A stretch of 54,061 nt of DNA from Myxococcus llanfairpwllgwyngyllgogerychwyrndrobwllllantysiliogogogochensis (GTDB lineage Bacteria > Myxococcota > Myxococcia > Myxococcales > Myxococcaceae): NCBI RefSeq assembly GCF_006636215.1, contig NZ_VIFM01000048.1, positions 1 through 54,061 of the forward strand, written 5' to 3'. Position 1 is the stretch's first letter; the number at the start of each line of letters is the position of its first letter. The position numbers were made by a program, and so were the translations under genes. Below are positions 8,100 to 16,491 of the stretch, piece after piece. The notes below the pieces were generated by a model. That model was not told the origin of the DNA and ran no database searches. It saw only the letters and a program-made list of their open reading frames with translations.

Positions 8100-10367
8100 A
8101 TGAATCCCTGCCCCGCGCCCATCGGTCCGCTGTCGGACCTCCTGTCCTCCCGTCGGGAGGACATCGCGCGGAGGTGGGAGGAACGCGCGGGGGCGTCGCG
8201 CGGCGAGGGGCTGCTGCGGCTTCCGACCCAGACGACGGGCTCGCTGGAGTGGGTGGACTCGGTGGTGGACCTCCTGCGGCGCTTCGGTGTCTCGGCCGAG
8301 CACGAGGTCCAGCTCCCCACCGACGGACAGGGCGCCGAGCGCTACCGGGCGGGAGCGAACATCGCCGCGGTGGTGCGCGAGTACGGCCTGCTGCGCGACG
8401 TGCTCGTCGAGGTGCTGGAGGAGTCGGGGTGGCCGCCGGACTTCAAGGGCCTGCGCGCGCTCAACCGAGCCATCGACGCGAGCATCGCCGACGCGGTGAC
8501 ACGGCACGCCGCGGCACATGAGCAGACGCTGCGGCTCACGGAAGCGAAGCTGCATGACATCCTGGACCACGCACCGCCCGCCATCTATGCGAAGGACGCC
8601 ACGGGCCGGTATCTCTTCGTCAACCGTGCCTTCGAGCGCGGGAGCGGCCTGAGCAGCGAGAAGGTGGTGGGCCACACGGACGACGAGCTGTTCACCCCGG
8701 ACGTGGCGGCCGAGTTCTCCTCCAATGACCGGCGGGTCCTCGAGTCGGGTCAGCCCCTGGAGTCCGACGAGCATGTGCGGTTCAAGGACGGCTGGCACAT
8801 CTACCAGTCGCTCAAGTTCCCCCTGCTCGGTGTCGGGGGGCAGGCGCATGCGGTGTGCGGCATCTCCACGGACGTCACCGAGGCCCGGCGCATCCAGCGC
8901 GAGCGGGACGAGGCCCGCGAGCGCCTGCGCCGGGTCATCACCGAGCTGCCCGTCGTGCTGTGGGCCACGGACCCGGTGGGCAACATCACCCTCTTCGAGG
9001 GCGCGGGCCTGCGCGCCATGGGCGTGCGGACGGAAGATGTCGTGGGCCGGAACACCTCCGAGGTGTACGCGGGCCGGCCGGAGCTACTGGACGCCGCGCG
9101 GCGCGCCCAGCAAGGGGAGACGTTCTCCCTGGAGCTGGAGGTGGGCGGTGCCTGGTTCATGGCCTTCATCTCCCCGGAGCTGGGGCCGGATGGACGGGTG
9201 ATGAGCGTGTCGGGCGTGTCCCTGGACATCACCGAGCGCCGCCGCGCCGAGGAGGTGCTGCGCCAGTCGGAGACGCGCTACCGGCTGGCCACGCTGGCCA
9301 CGCGTGACGTCATCTACGACTGGAACCTGTCCACCGGGCACATCCAGTGGAGCGAGCTGGCCAACCGGCAGTTCCGCCTGCCCCCGGAGATGCCGGGGTT
9401 GGACATCGAGGGGTGGACGCGGTCCATCCATCCGGAAGACCGGGAGCGCGTTGGCCGGGACATGCAGCGCATCATCGACATGGGCCTGGACCACTGGCGC
9501 GACGAGTACCGCTTCCGCCGGGGAGACGGCTCGTGGGCCATCATCGAGGACCGGGGGCAGGTGGTCCGCGACGCGGCGGGACGGGCCCTGCGCATGGTGG
9601 GCGCCATGCACGACGTCACCGAGCGGCGGGTCGCGGATGAGGAGGCCCGGCGTCGCGCGGAGTTCGAGCAGCTGCTCATCGGCATCGTCGGCCACGATTT
9701 GCGCAACCCCCTCTCCGCCATCACCATGGCGTCCACCACGCTGCTGCGACGCGAAAGCCTGGATGAGCGGCAGCGCAAGGTCATCGACCGCATCCTCTCC
9801 AGCGCCGAGCGCGCCACGCGCATGCTGCGCGACGTGCTGGACTTCACCCAGGCGCGGCTGGGTGGCGGCATCCCCATGCAGCCCCGGCCGCAGGACCTGC
9901 ACGAGCTGACGCGGCAGGTGCTGGATGAGGTGCGGCTGGCCCACCCCGAGCGGGTCCTGGAGCTGGAGTCCCGCGGTGACGGCGCGGGAGCGTGGGACCC
10001 GGACCGGTTGGCGCAGGTCATCACCAACCTGGTGAACAACGCCCTCGCCTACAGCCCCAGCCACTGCCCGGTGCTGGTGCGCACGCATGGCACGCGCGAC
10101 GCGCTGATGCTCAGCGTGCACAACATGGGGACACCCATCCCCCCGGAGCTGCTGCCGCGCCTGTTCGAGCCCATGAAGCGCGCCGAGCGCCTGGAGTCCC
10201 AGGACGGACGCGGTGGCCTGGGGCTGGGCCTCTTCATCGTCAAGCACATCGTGGATGCGCACGGCGGCCGGCTGCGTGTGCGCTCCTCGCAGCAGGGCGG
10301 CACCCTCTTCATGGTGCGGCTGCCACGCGCGCCCACTCCCCAGACACCCATGAATCCAGGGCCTTGA
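8100..10367 (+). CDS. soluble multi-PAS sensor histidine kinase
   Basis: A 755-residue histidine kinase without signal peptide or membrane helix, so predicted to sense in the cytoplasm. Residues 8-145 form a helical domain resembling the RsbRD N-terminal sensor domain. Three PAS domains follow, starting near 148, 277 and 393, the last with a PAC end (GAMHDVTERR). The HisKA box HDLRNPLSAI places the phosphorylated His at 532. The HATPase domain has an N box (NLVNNALAYSP) near 643 and a GLGLGLFIVKHI G box near 706. The ATG at 8100 is chosen because sequence upstream of it does not look coding; its ribosome binding site is weak. No response regulator lies beside it. Confidence 0.85.
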   Translation: MNPCPAPIGPLSDLLSSRREDIARRWEERAGASRGEGLLRLPTQTTGSLEWVDSVVDLLRRFGVSAEHEVQLPTDGQGAERYRAGANIAAVVREYGLLRDVLVEVLEESGWPPDFKGLRALNRAIDASIADAVTRHAAAHEQTLRLTEAKLHDILDHAPPAIYAKDATGRYLFVNRAFERGSGLSSEKVVGHTDDELFTPDVAAEFSSNDRRVLESGQPLESDEHVRFKDGWHIYQSLKFPLLGVGGQAHAVCGISTDVTEARRIQRERDEARERLRRVITELPVVLWATDPVGNITLFEGAGLRAMGVRTEDVVGRNTSEVYAGRPELLDAARRAQQGETFSLELEVGGAWFMAFISPELGPDGRVMSVSGVSLDITERRRAEEVLRQSETRYRLATLATRDVIYDWNLSTGHIQWSELANRQFRLPPEMPGLDIEGWTRSIHPEDRERVGRDMQRIIDMGLDHWRDEYRFRRGDGSWAIIEDRGQVVRDAAGRALRMVGAMHDVTERRVADEEARRRAEFEQLLIGIVGHDLRNPLSAITMASTTLLRRESLDERQRKVIDRILSSAERATRMLRDVLDFTQARLGGGIPMQPRPQDLHELTRQVLDEVRLAHPERVLELESRGDGAGAWDPDRLAQVITNLVNNALAYSPSHCPVLVRTHGTRDALMLSVHNMGTPIPPELLPRLFEPMKRAERLESQDGRGGLGLGLFIVKHIVDAHGGRLRVRSSQQGGTLFMVRLPRAPTPQTPMNPGP

Positions 10368-10492
10368 GGGCCTGCCCTCCGGTTGTTGCCCGCGAGGTGT
10401 CCTGCAGCGACCGGGCAGGCATCGGCCACTTGCTCCGGGAGGCGCACCCGGCTAGCACGGGGGCCTCAGTATTACTTCCCTCGGAGGGGTGA

Positions 10493-11350
10493 ATGAAGAA
10501 GGTCTTCATCGGGCTCGGTATCGGTTGTGGCGTCCTCATCCTTGGCGTCATCGCCGCCGTCGTCGTGGGTGGCGTGTGGGTCGCGAAGAAGGCGGGCGGC
10601 AGCATCGAGGCCGTCCAGAAGATGCAGGTGCAGCAAAAGGAGATGGCGGAGCTGAACAAGAGCCACCCCTTCGAGGCGCCCGCCGAGGGTGACGTGCTGC
10701 CGCTGCGGGAGGAGCGCCTGCTGACGTACCTCTCCGTGCGCGAGTCGGCGCTGCCCGTCTTCACGACCTACGAGGAGAAGTCCAAGGCGTTCCAGGAGGA
10801 GCACGACACCAAGAACGCGGACGCGAACCCGTCCTTCAACGCCGCGATGGAAGCCGCCAACCTGGCGATGGGGATGATGGCGGACGTGCGCACCGCGTAC
10901 ATCGCCAGCCTGAAGAAGAACGGGATGTCGCCCAACGAGTTCCAGACCATCACCAGCACCGTCTACGCGTCGATGGTGGCGGAGGGCTCGGAGGCCGTCC
11001 AGAAGATGAGCGCCAAGGCCGTGGAGGCCATGCAGAAGCAGCTCAAGATGGTGGACGGCAAGCTGGAGAACGCGAAGCTGTCCGCCGAGGAGCGCGCGGA
11101 GCTGGAGGAGTCCCGCACCGGGCTCCAGGAGCAGATTGAGGCCCTGTCGGACGCCGCGAACGGCACCGGCGCCGAGGGCCTGTCCGACGCGGCGAAGCAG
11201 GCCGCCGCCGCCAACATGGCGCTGCTCAAGAAGCACGAGGAGCGCGTCAAGGTCATGGCCAACGCGGCCTTCGACGGCTTCGTGCTCGGTGGCGCCACCG
11301 ACGAGCTGAGCGGCGCGGGCGCCGGCGCCGACGGGGAACTCCAGGACTAG
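10493..11350 (+). CDS. membrane-anchored helical protein of unknown function
   Basis: A 285-residue protein with one N-terminal membrane segment (about residues 5-31, rich in Gly, Val and Ile) followed by a Lys. The rest is helical and Lys/Glu/Ala-rich with coiled-coil tendency (near 165-225), ending in a Gly/Ala tail. I see no enzyme motif. The ATG at 10493 has a clear GGAGG ribosome binding site. It is most likely tethered to the inner membrane with the bulk in the periplasm. It converges on terC and its stop overlaps the terC stop region by a few bases. I do not recognise the family. Confidence 0.75.
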   Translation: MKKVFIGLGIGCGVLILGVIAAVVVGGVWVAKKAGGSIEAVQKMQVQQKEMAELNKSHPFEAPAEGDVLPLREERLLTYLSVRESALPVFTTYEEKSKAFQEEHDTKNADANPSFNAAMEAANLAMGMMADVRTAYIASLKKNGMSPNEFQTITSTVYASMVAEGSEAVQKMSAKAVEAMQKQLKMVDGKLENAKLSAEERAELEESRTGLQEQIEALSDAANGTGAEGLSDAAKQAAAANMALLKKHEERVKVMANAAFDGFVLGGATDELSGAGAGADGELQD

Positions 11351-12327
11351 CGTCGCGCTGGGGTCTCCGGCTCCGGCCCCTTCCCTTCGGAGGAGGCCGG
11401 AGCGGGGTGCCCCAGGGTGTCGCGACGCCGGGCGCGGACGCTCGCGATGACGGAGGCGCCCACCAGCGTGGCGATGATGGCCACCGAGGGCAGCGGCGGG
11501 ATGTGGAGCCAGGGCTCCACCACCATCTTCAGGCCCGCGAAGCCCAGCACCCCCGCAAGGCCGTAGTGCAGGTAGCGCAACTGGCCCAGCGTGCCCGCCA
11601 GCACCAGGTACAGCGCCCGCAGCCCCAGAATCGCGAAGGCGTTGGAGCTGTAGAGGATGAAGGTGTCCTGCGTCACCGAGAAGGCGGCCGGCACCGAGTC
11701 CACCGCGAAGAGGATGTCCGTCAGCTCCAGGCCCAGGAGCGCCAGCAGGAGCGGCGTGGCCACGCGGTGGCCATCCTCGCGCCGGACGATGAACTTCTTG
11801 TCATGGACCTGCTGCGTCACTGGCAGGTGCTTGGCCAGCCAGCGCACCGCCCGGTTGTCCTTCTGCTTGGCCGGGTCCTCGCGCGCCACGCGCAGCGCGG
11901 TGACGAGCAGGATGGCGCCGAAGACGTAGGACACCCAGCTCCAGCGCGCCAGCGCGGCGGCCCCCACGAAGATGAAGAGGGCGCGGAAGACGAGCGCCCC
12001 GAAGATGCCGAAGAAGAGCACCTGGTGCTGCGCGCGCAGGGGGACCGACAGGCTCTGGAAGATGACGAGGAAGACGAAGGCGTTGTCCAGGCTGAGGCTC
12101 TTCTCGATGAGCCAGGCCGCCACGTACTCCTGGGCCGCGTGCCCCCCGAGCACCGCCCACACCAGCCCGCCGAAGCTCAAGCCCGCCGCAATCCACACCC
12201 CGCTCCAAATCCAGGCGGCCCGGCGTGACTCTCCGTGATGCCCCCGGTGCGACAACAGGTCCACCGCGAGCAGCGTCAGCACCGCCGCCCAGAAGACCCC
12301 CCAGAGCCATGTGGGAATCGCATGCAT
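11347..12327 (-). CDS. terC: TerC family integral membrane protein
   Basis: A 326-residue polytopic inner-membrane protein of the TerC/Alx family. Relatives are linked to tellurite resistance and, for Alx and similar proteins, manganese export and metal loading of exported enzymes. Family hallmarks are visible: LIEKSLSLDNAFVFLVIF near residues 73-90 and LELTDILFAVDSVPAAF near 200-216, whose acidic residues are the likely metal ligands. About eight or nine hydrophobic segments can be counted. The cytoplasmic tail is Pro/Glu/Arg-rich. The ATG at 12327 has only a distant GGAGG. Length fits the family. The real substrate here is unknown. Confidence 0.9.
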   Translation of the reverse strand: MHAIPTWLWGVFWAAVLTLLAVDLLSHRGHHGESRRAAWIWSGVWIAAGLSFGGLVWAVLGGHAAQEYVAAWLIEKSLSLDNAFVFLVIFQSLSVPLRAQHQVLFFGIFGALVFRALFIFVGAAALARWSWVSYVFGAILLVTALRVAREDPAKQKDNRAVRWLAKHLPVTQQVHDKKFIVRREDGHRVATPLLLALLGLELTDILFAVDSVPAAFSVTQDTFILYSSNAFAILGLRALYLVLAGTLGQLRYLHYGLAGVLGFAGLKMVVEPWLHIPPLPSVAIIATLVGASVIASVRARRRDTLGHPAPASSEGKGPEPETPARR

Positions 12328-12597
12328 GTTCGTCGTCTGAACCTATGCATCCTCCCTGCGGGCGGAGGAGGTTCCCGCACGCGCCGCGTCAGGAATGGGG
12401 TGGGCCAGACACCCCTGGGCAAGGGGGATGTGGGCTGACGAACCCATACGGGCAGGCAGGGGGCTTTTCGCTCTCTTTGCGAGCTTCCCTTCACGGGATG
12501 TGTCAGTTTCCGCGCGGGGCAGCCCGTGAGGGGAGGCCCAAGACGGTCGCGTGGGGGAGGGGCGCGACGAGCCATGGAATCTGGAGGAGTCGTACCG
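12328..12597. other. divergent terC/arsC intergenic region with leader hairpins
   Basis: A 270-base gap between divergent genes. On the terC strand it can form GGGGTG/CACCCC (7-base loop) and CCTCC/GGGAGG stems shortly before the start codon. Both promoters must lie here, but I see no convincing -35/-10 pair. A yybP-ykoY manganese riboswitch, often found before TerC/Alx genes, was looked for and not recognised. Confidence 0.35.
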
Positions 12598-13005
12598 ATG
12601 AACAAGGTCATCTTCGCCTGCGTGCGCAACGCTGGCCGCTCGCAAATGGCGGCGGCGTTCTTCAACGTGCTGGCGGACCCGGAGAAGGCGCGGGCCATCT
12701 CCGCGGGGACACAGCCTGGCGAGCGCGTGCATCCGGAAGTCCTGGAGGCGATGCGTGACGCGGGTCTGGATTTGAAGGACGCGCGGCCCCAGCAGCTCAC
12801 GGAGGAGCTGGCCCGGGACGCCCACTGGCTCATCACCCTGGGCTGTGGCGAGGCGTGTCCGCATGTGAAGGGGCTCCAGCGCGAGGACTGGCCGCTGGAC
12901 GACCCGCAGGGCAAGTCGGAGGTGCTGGTGCACCGCATTCGCGACGAGGTGGCCGCGCGCGTCGCGGGCCTGCTGGAGCGCGAGGGCTGGATGCGCGCCG
13001 GCTGA
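12598..13005 (+). CDS. arsC: arsenate reductase, low-molecular-weight phosphatase fold
   Basis: A 135-residue cytoplasmic protein of the LMW tyrosine phosphatase-fold arsenate reductases, which reduce arsenate to arsenite. The P-loop C8-VRNAG-R14-S15 fits CX5RS. C83 and C87 in ITLGCGEACP are candidates for the disulfide relay, and REDWPLDDP carries the conserved acid. The motifs resemble the actinobacterial-type ArsC more closely than plasmid pI258 ArsC. The ATG at 12598 has GGAGGAG 10 bases upstream. No ArsR, Acr3 or ArsB lies nearby, so a housekeeping phosphatase role cannot be excluded. It is transcribed divergently from terC. Confidence 0.85.
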   Translation: MNKVIFACVRNAGRSQMAAAFFNVLADPEKARAISAGTQPGERVHPEVLEAMRDAGLDLKDARPQQLTEELARDAHWLITLGCGEACPHVKGLQREDWPLDDPQGKSEVLVHRIRDEVAARVAGLLEREGWMRAG

Positions 13006-13141
13006 GCCGCCGGCCGGCCAGTGGGGCCGGGGAGCCGGCTGGGGTGGGGAGCCGACCGCTCGCCCGCTCTGGCCGCACGGCGCCGGGCCCCGGGCGCATC
13101 CTGCGGACATTCGAGCCGATGTCCGTCCGAGGTGCGCCGTC

Positions 13142-14689
13142 ATGTCTTCGACTCTCTCTCCCATGCCCCTGGTGGCGCCGTCCGCGCCGCCACCCCTGCC
13201 GTCCACGCCCTGGCTGCCCCAGGCGCGCGCGCCACGCCGCACGCTGGTGGCCGCCCTGGCGCTGGGGGGGCTGGCGGAAGTGCTGTTGGACCGGCCCCAC
13301 TGGGGCGTGTCCTTTCCCTTGATGGCGCTGTCGCTGGTGGCGGTGCTCGTGGGCCTGGGCGGACGCGAGGGCTGGCAGCGCGCGCGGCCCAACGCGTGGC
13401 TGCTGGGGCCGCTGCTCGCCGTGGCGGGCTTCGTGGCGGTGCGTGACAGCCCGTGGCTCGTGGTGCTGAACGTGCTGACGGCGGGGACGCTGCTCTTGCT
13501 GCTGATGCACTTCTGGGGCGCGGGCCGGGTGCAGCGGCTGGGGCTGGGAGGCTATCCCGGGGTGGTGCTGGGCACCGCGCTGCGCGGCCTGCTCCATCCG
13601 CCCGCGCTGGTGCGCGACTCGGTGGACCTGGGCGCCGCGAAGCGGCAGGCGCCGCGCCTCATGCCCTTCGCGAGGGGCGTGCTGCTCGCCGTGCCGGTGC
13701 TGGCGGTGTTCGCCATGCTGCTGTCGTCCGCGGACGCGATGTTCGCCTCGGCCGTGCAGCGGGTGTGGAGCGTGGACGTGGGCGCGCTGCTGGGCGCCTC
13801 GCTCATCAGGGGGATGGGCGTGCTCCTCTGCGCGGGCCTGGCCGCGAGCGCGCTGGGGCACGCGCTGCGGCGGCGCACGGGGAGCGAGGCGGGAGAGGCG
13901 GAGGTGGCGCCCGCGTCGCCACGGCTGGGGCTCACGGAGGCGCTGACGCTCATCCTCGCGGTGGACGCGCTGTTCTTCGCCTTCGCGGGCTTCCAGGTGG
14001 CGTACCTCTTCATCGGCGACGCGTCGTCTCCGGCGCCCGGGTACTCGTATGCGGAGTACGCGCGCCGGGGCTTCTTCGAGCTGATGGTCGTGTCCATGCT
14101 GACGCTGGGGCTGGTCATGGCGCTGGCGCGGTGGACCCGCCGCGAGTCACCGCTGGCCAGGACGGTCTTCCAGGCGGGGGCCTCCATCATGGTGGCGTTG
14201 ACGCTGGTCATCGTCGCCTCGGCGGTGCAGCGCATGACGCTGTACGAGGACGCGTTCGGCTACACGCGCCTGCGCCTGTTCACCCATGTCTTCATGTTCG
14301 CGCTGGGCGTGGTGCTCGCGTGGCGCGGCGTGACGCTCTGGTGGCGACCGGAGCGCTTCGCCGTGGGCGCCTTCGTCACGGCGCTGGGCGCGGTGCTGGC
14401 CGTGAATGTCATCAACCCCGACGCGCTCATCGTCCGCCTCAACCTCACGCGAGGGGAGCCGGGGTCCTCGGTGGATAGCGAGTATCTGCACTCGCTCTCC
14501 GGGGATGCCGTGCCGGAGCTGGTGCGTGGGCTCTCCTCGGGGAAGCTCGAGGGGGTGGCGCATCTGAAACAGCACTATGTGGACGTGTGCGAGGACGTGT
14601 CCTGGCCGGAGTGGAGCCTGTCTCGCTGGCGGGCGTGCCGGGCGCTGGAGTCGGTGGAGGAGGCTCGCGTCAGCGCAGGTGGTAGTTGA
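13142..14689 (+). CDS. DUF4153/DUF4173 family multi-pass membrane protein
   Basis: A 515-residue inner-membrane protein with about ten to eleven hydrophobic segments and a soluble C-terminal tail of about 90 residues (from NVINPDALIVRLNL onward). The order of segments and the motifs YAEYARRGFFELMVVSML and NPDALIVRLNLTR match the DUF4153/DUF4173 family, whose biochemical role is unknown. The N-terminus is Pro/Ser-rich and cytoplasmic. The ATG at 13142 follows a short gap after arsC on the same strand. Its last 20 bases overlap the end of the convergent tonB gene. Confidence 0.8.
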   Translation: MSSTLSPMPLVAPSAPPPLPSTPWLPQARAPRRTLVAALALGGLAEVLLDRPHWGVSFPLMALSLVAVLVGLGGREGWQRARPNAWLLGPLLAVAGFVAVRDSPWLVVLNVLTAGTLLLLLMHFWGAGRVQRLGLGGYPGVVLGTALRGLLHPPALVRDSVDLGAAKRQAPRLMPFARGVLLAVPVLAVFAMLLSSADAMFASAVQRVWSVDVGALLGASLIRGMGVLLCAGLAASALGHALRRRTGSEAGEAEVAPASPRLGLTEALTLILAVDALFFAFAGFQVAYLFIGDASSPAPGYSYAEYARRGFFELMVVSMLTLGLVMALARWTRRESPLARTVFQAGASIMVALTLVIVASAVQRMTLYEDAFGYTRLRLFTHVFMFALGVVLAWRGVTLWWRPERFAVGAFVTALGAVLAVNVINPDALIVRLNLTRGEPGSSVDSEYLHSLSGDAVPELVRGLSSGKLEGVAHLKQHYVDVCEDVSWPEWSLSRWRACRALESVEEARVSAGGS

Positions 14690-15530
14690 AGGGCAGCTCC
14701 ACCGTGACGCGAGGGCCAAGCGCGGCGGGCGGAGGCGGGAAGGGGGCCGCGTCACGCACCGCCGCCTGGGCCGCGTCGCACAGGACGGAGTGGGGGCAGT
14801 GCCCCACGACGGACAGCTCGAGCAACTGGCCCCGGGCTCCGACGGTGATGCGCAGCGAGAAGCGGCCTTCGATTCCGGCCATCGCGGCCTGGTGCGGGTA
14901 GCGCACGTTCTCGAAGCGGTCGCGGAACATCACCTCGAAGTACTCCTCCTCCCAGGCGTTGCGCTCCTCGCGGGAGGGGGGCGGCTGCGCGACGGGGAGC
15001 AGCCCCGCGCTGCTCGCGGCGAGGACGCTGTTCACCACGCCGCCGATGACCCCGCCCGCCACGCCACCGGAGACTCCGCCGGGCGTGGCCGTGGCGCGGG
15101 CCTCGTTCGCGGACTTCGCGTCGGCTGTCTCATGCGGAGGTGGCGCCGCGGGAGCCGGGAGCGGCCGAGGCTCCGAGGGCCGGGTGAAGGCCTTCGACGG
15201 GTGGGGCTTCGACAAGGGGCGTGCGCGTCGCGCGGAGGCCTGACGCGGCGTGGACGGCGTGCTGGCGGCGGGAGCGGGGGGCGGCGGCGGAGGCGCGGCG
15301 AGCAGGCGCAGGACGAGCGTGTCGTCGTCCTTCGTGACGAGCCGGGGCGCGTGGGTAGAGCCGTGCCAGAGGGTGTCCAGGCCCACGAGCGCGAGCACGT
15401 GGATGGCCACCGCGAGCGGCACCACCCAGAAGGTGCGTGAGTTGTCCGCGACACGGCGTGAGCGCGCGTGGGCGACGGAGGCGAAAAGCGGCGCCTCGGC
15501 GTGGCCGTCCTTCGGACTTTCGTCCGGCAT
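14670..15530 (-). CDS. TonB family energy transducer
   Basis: A 286-residue TonB-type protein, which would carry proton-motive energy from an ExbB/ExbD complex to outer-membrane receptors. It has a basic cytoplasmic N-terminus, one membrane anchor at about residues 33-55 and a long Pro/Ala-rich periplasmic spacer. Next come a GGV-S-GGV-A-GGV-I-GGVV repeat near 150-165 and a C-terminal TonB domain (about 195-286) with the YPHQAAMAGIEGRFSLR motif. Such GGVx repeats are common in myxobacterial TonB proteins. No exbB, exbD or receptor gene is in the window. It overlaps the convergent DUF4153 gene by 20 bases. Confidence 0.85.
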   Translation of the reverse strand: MPDESPKDGHAEAPLFASVAHARSRRVADNSRTFWVVPLAVAIHVLALVGLDTLWHGSTHAPRLVTKDDDTLVLRLLAAPPPPPPAPAASTPSTPRQASARRARPLSKPHPSKAFTRPSEPRPLPAPAAPPPHETADAKSANEARATATPGGVSGGVAGGVIGGVVNSVLAASSAGLLPVAQPPPSREERNAWEEEYFEVMFRDRFENVRYPHQAAMAGIEGRFSLRITVGARGQLLELSVVGHCPHSVLCDAAQAAVRDAAPFPPPPAALGPRVTVELPFNYHLR

Positions 15531-15714
15531 GTCCCAACCCCCTTTCCTCCCGCTTGGAACGACAGTCTAGCGGGAGGCCCCATCCACCTGACACGTGGGT
15601 AGTGCCGGTCCTCGTCGCGGTGAAGGGGACCTGCCCCAGGGCGCCAGGCGACAGTGCTGAATTCCTGCCCGATTCATGCGCGTTCCATGAGGAACGTGTC
15701 CACCAGACCTCACT

Positions 15715-16474
15715 TCAGGACCCGTGAGGGTGGCCGCAGCCCCGGCACTGCGTCGCATCGCCGGAAGCGGCGACGAACTGACGGCAGTCACAGTTCAGGA
15801 CGAAGCAACTGTGCTGGTTGTCATAGCGCCCGCCAAAGGGGTGCGGGACGAGCGTCTGCACGGAGACCTTGGGGATGCTGAAGGTCGACCCGGAGGTGGT
15901 GTTGGAGAAGCCCACGAAGAGAGGCGTGAGGATGCTCGGGGTGCTCCAGCGCCGTCTGGAACTTCACGGTGCTGGCCTTCACCTCGAAGAAGGCCCACCG
16001 GGGGCTCGTCGCAGGCGCTGTCCATGTAGGTGATGCTGTCGCAGCGCTGGAGGATGACGACAGGCTGCCCGCCGCGTCCGCCGGTTTCGCCCCAGGGGTA
16101 GCACGTGGCGGTGATGGGGTTGCCCTGCTGGTACTCCAAGGTGCCGTTGCGGGGCATGGACACCCGGATGAGATGGAGCTCGAAGTCCGCGCCTCGTCCC
16201 ATTGCCTGCTCGATGGTCTGCGCGCCTTGCTGGGCGGGGATGCCGTACTGACCGTTGAGCGCGTTCTTGAGGCGGTCCTCGACGAACTCCTGGGCATTGC
16301 GCTGGGCTTTCGAGCACTGCGCGTCATTCACCTTCACTTCCATGTAGTGGATGACGGTGCCGCGCCTGGTGACGACCTGGGTCCGCGAAGCAAGGCATGT
16401 ACGAGGGGCCCGAGAGGACGGGTGTCCCCGCCAGGATGCAGGGCCCGCGTTCGCGGAAGACGCGCGTGCGTCAC
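15715..16474 (-). pseudogene. unknown gene interrupted by at least three +1 frameshifts
   Basis: Coding sense on this strand passes through all three frames. It can be rejoined by removing one C from each of three C-runs (G-runs on the + strand at 16379-16381, 16000-16004 and 15938-15941). The joined product, about 230 residues or more, reads GPCILAGTPVLSG ... FADQVVTRRGTVIHYMEVK ... ITYMDSACDEP ... WAFFEVKAS ... LEHPSILTPLFVGFSN ... and ends in a Cys-rich motif (NCDCRQF ... QCRGCGH) that could bind zinc. No proper start is left: the first in-frame ATG is at 16398, and a GTG at 16474 would need a further shift. It lies directly downstream of the GspE-like ATPase on the same strand. The family is not recognised. 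Decay and assembly error are both possible. Confidence 0.65.
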
Positions 16475-16491
16475 GCCAAGACGCTCGGGCT

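Noticed and set aside
12328..12450. Possible yybP-ykoY manganese riboswitch before terC
   Set aside because: Short hairpins exist, but I could not find the conserved core sequences of this riboswitch class.
15715..16474. Programmed frameshifting as an explanation for the broken gene
   Set aside because: Three separate shifts in one gene, in C-runs of only 3 to 5 and without stimulatory structures, are far beyond known programmed cases.
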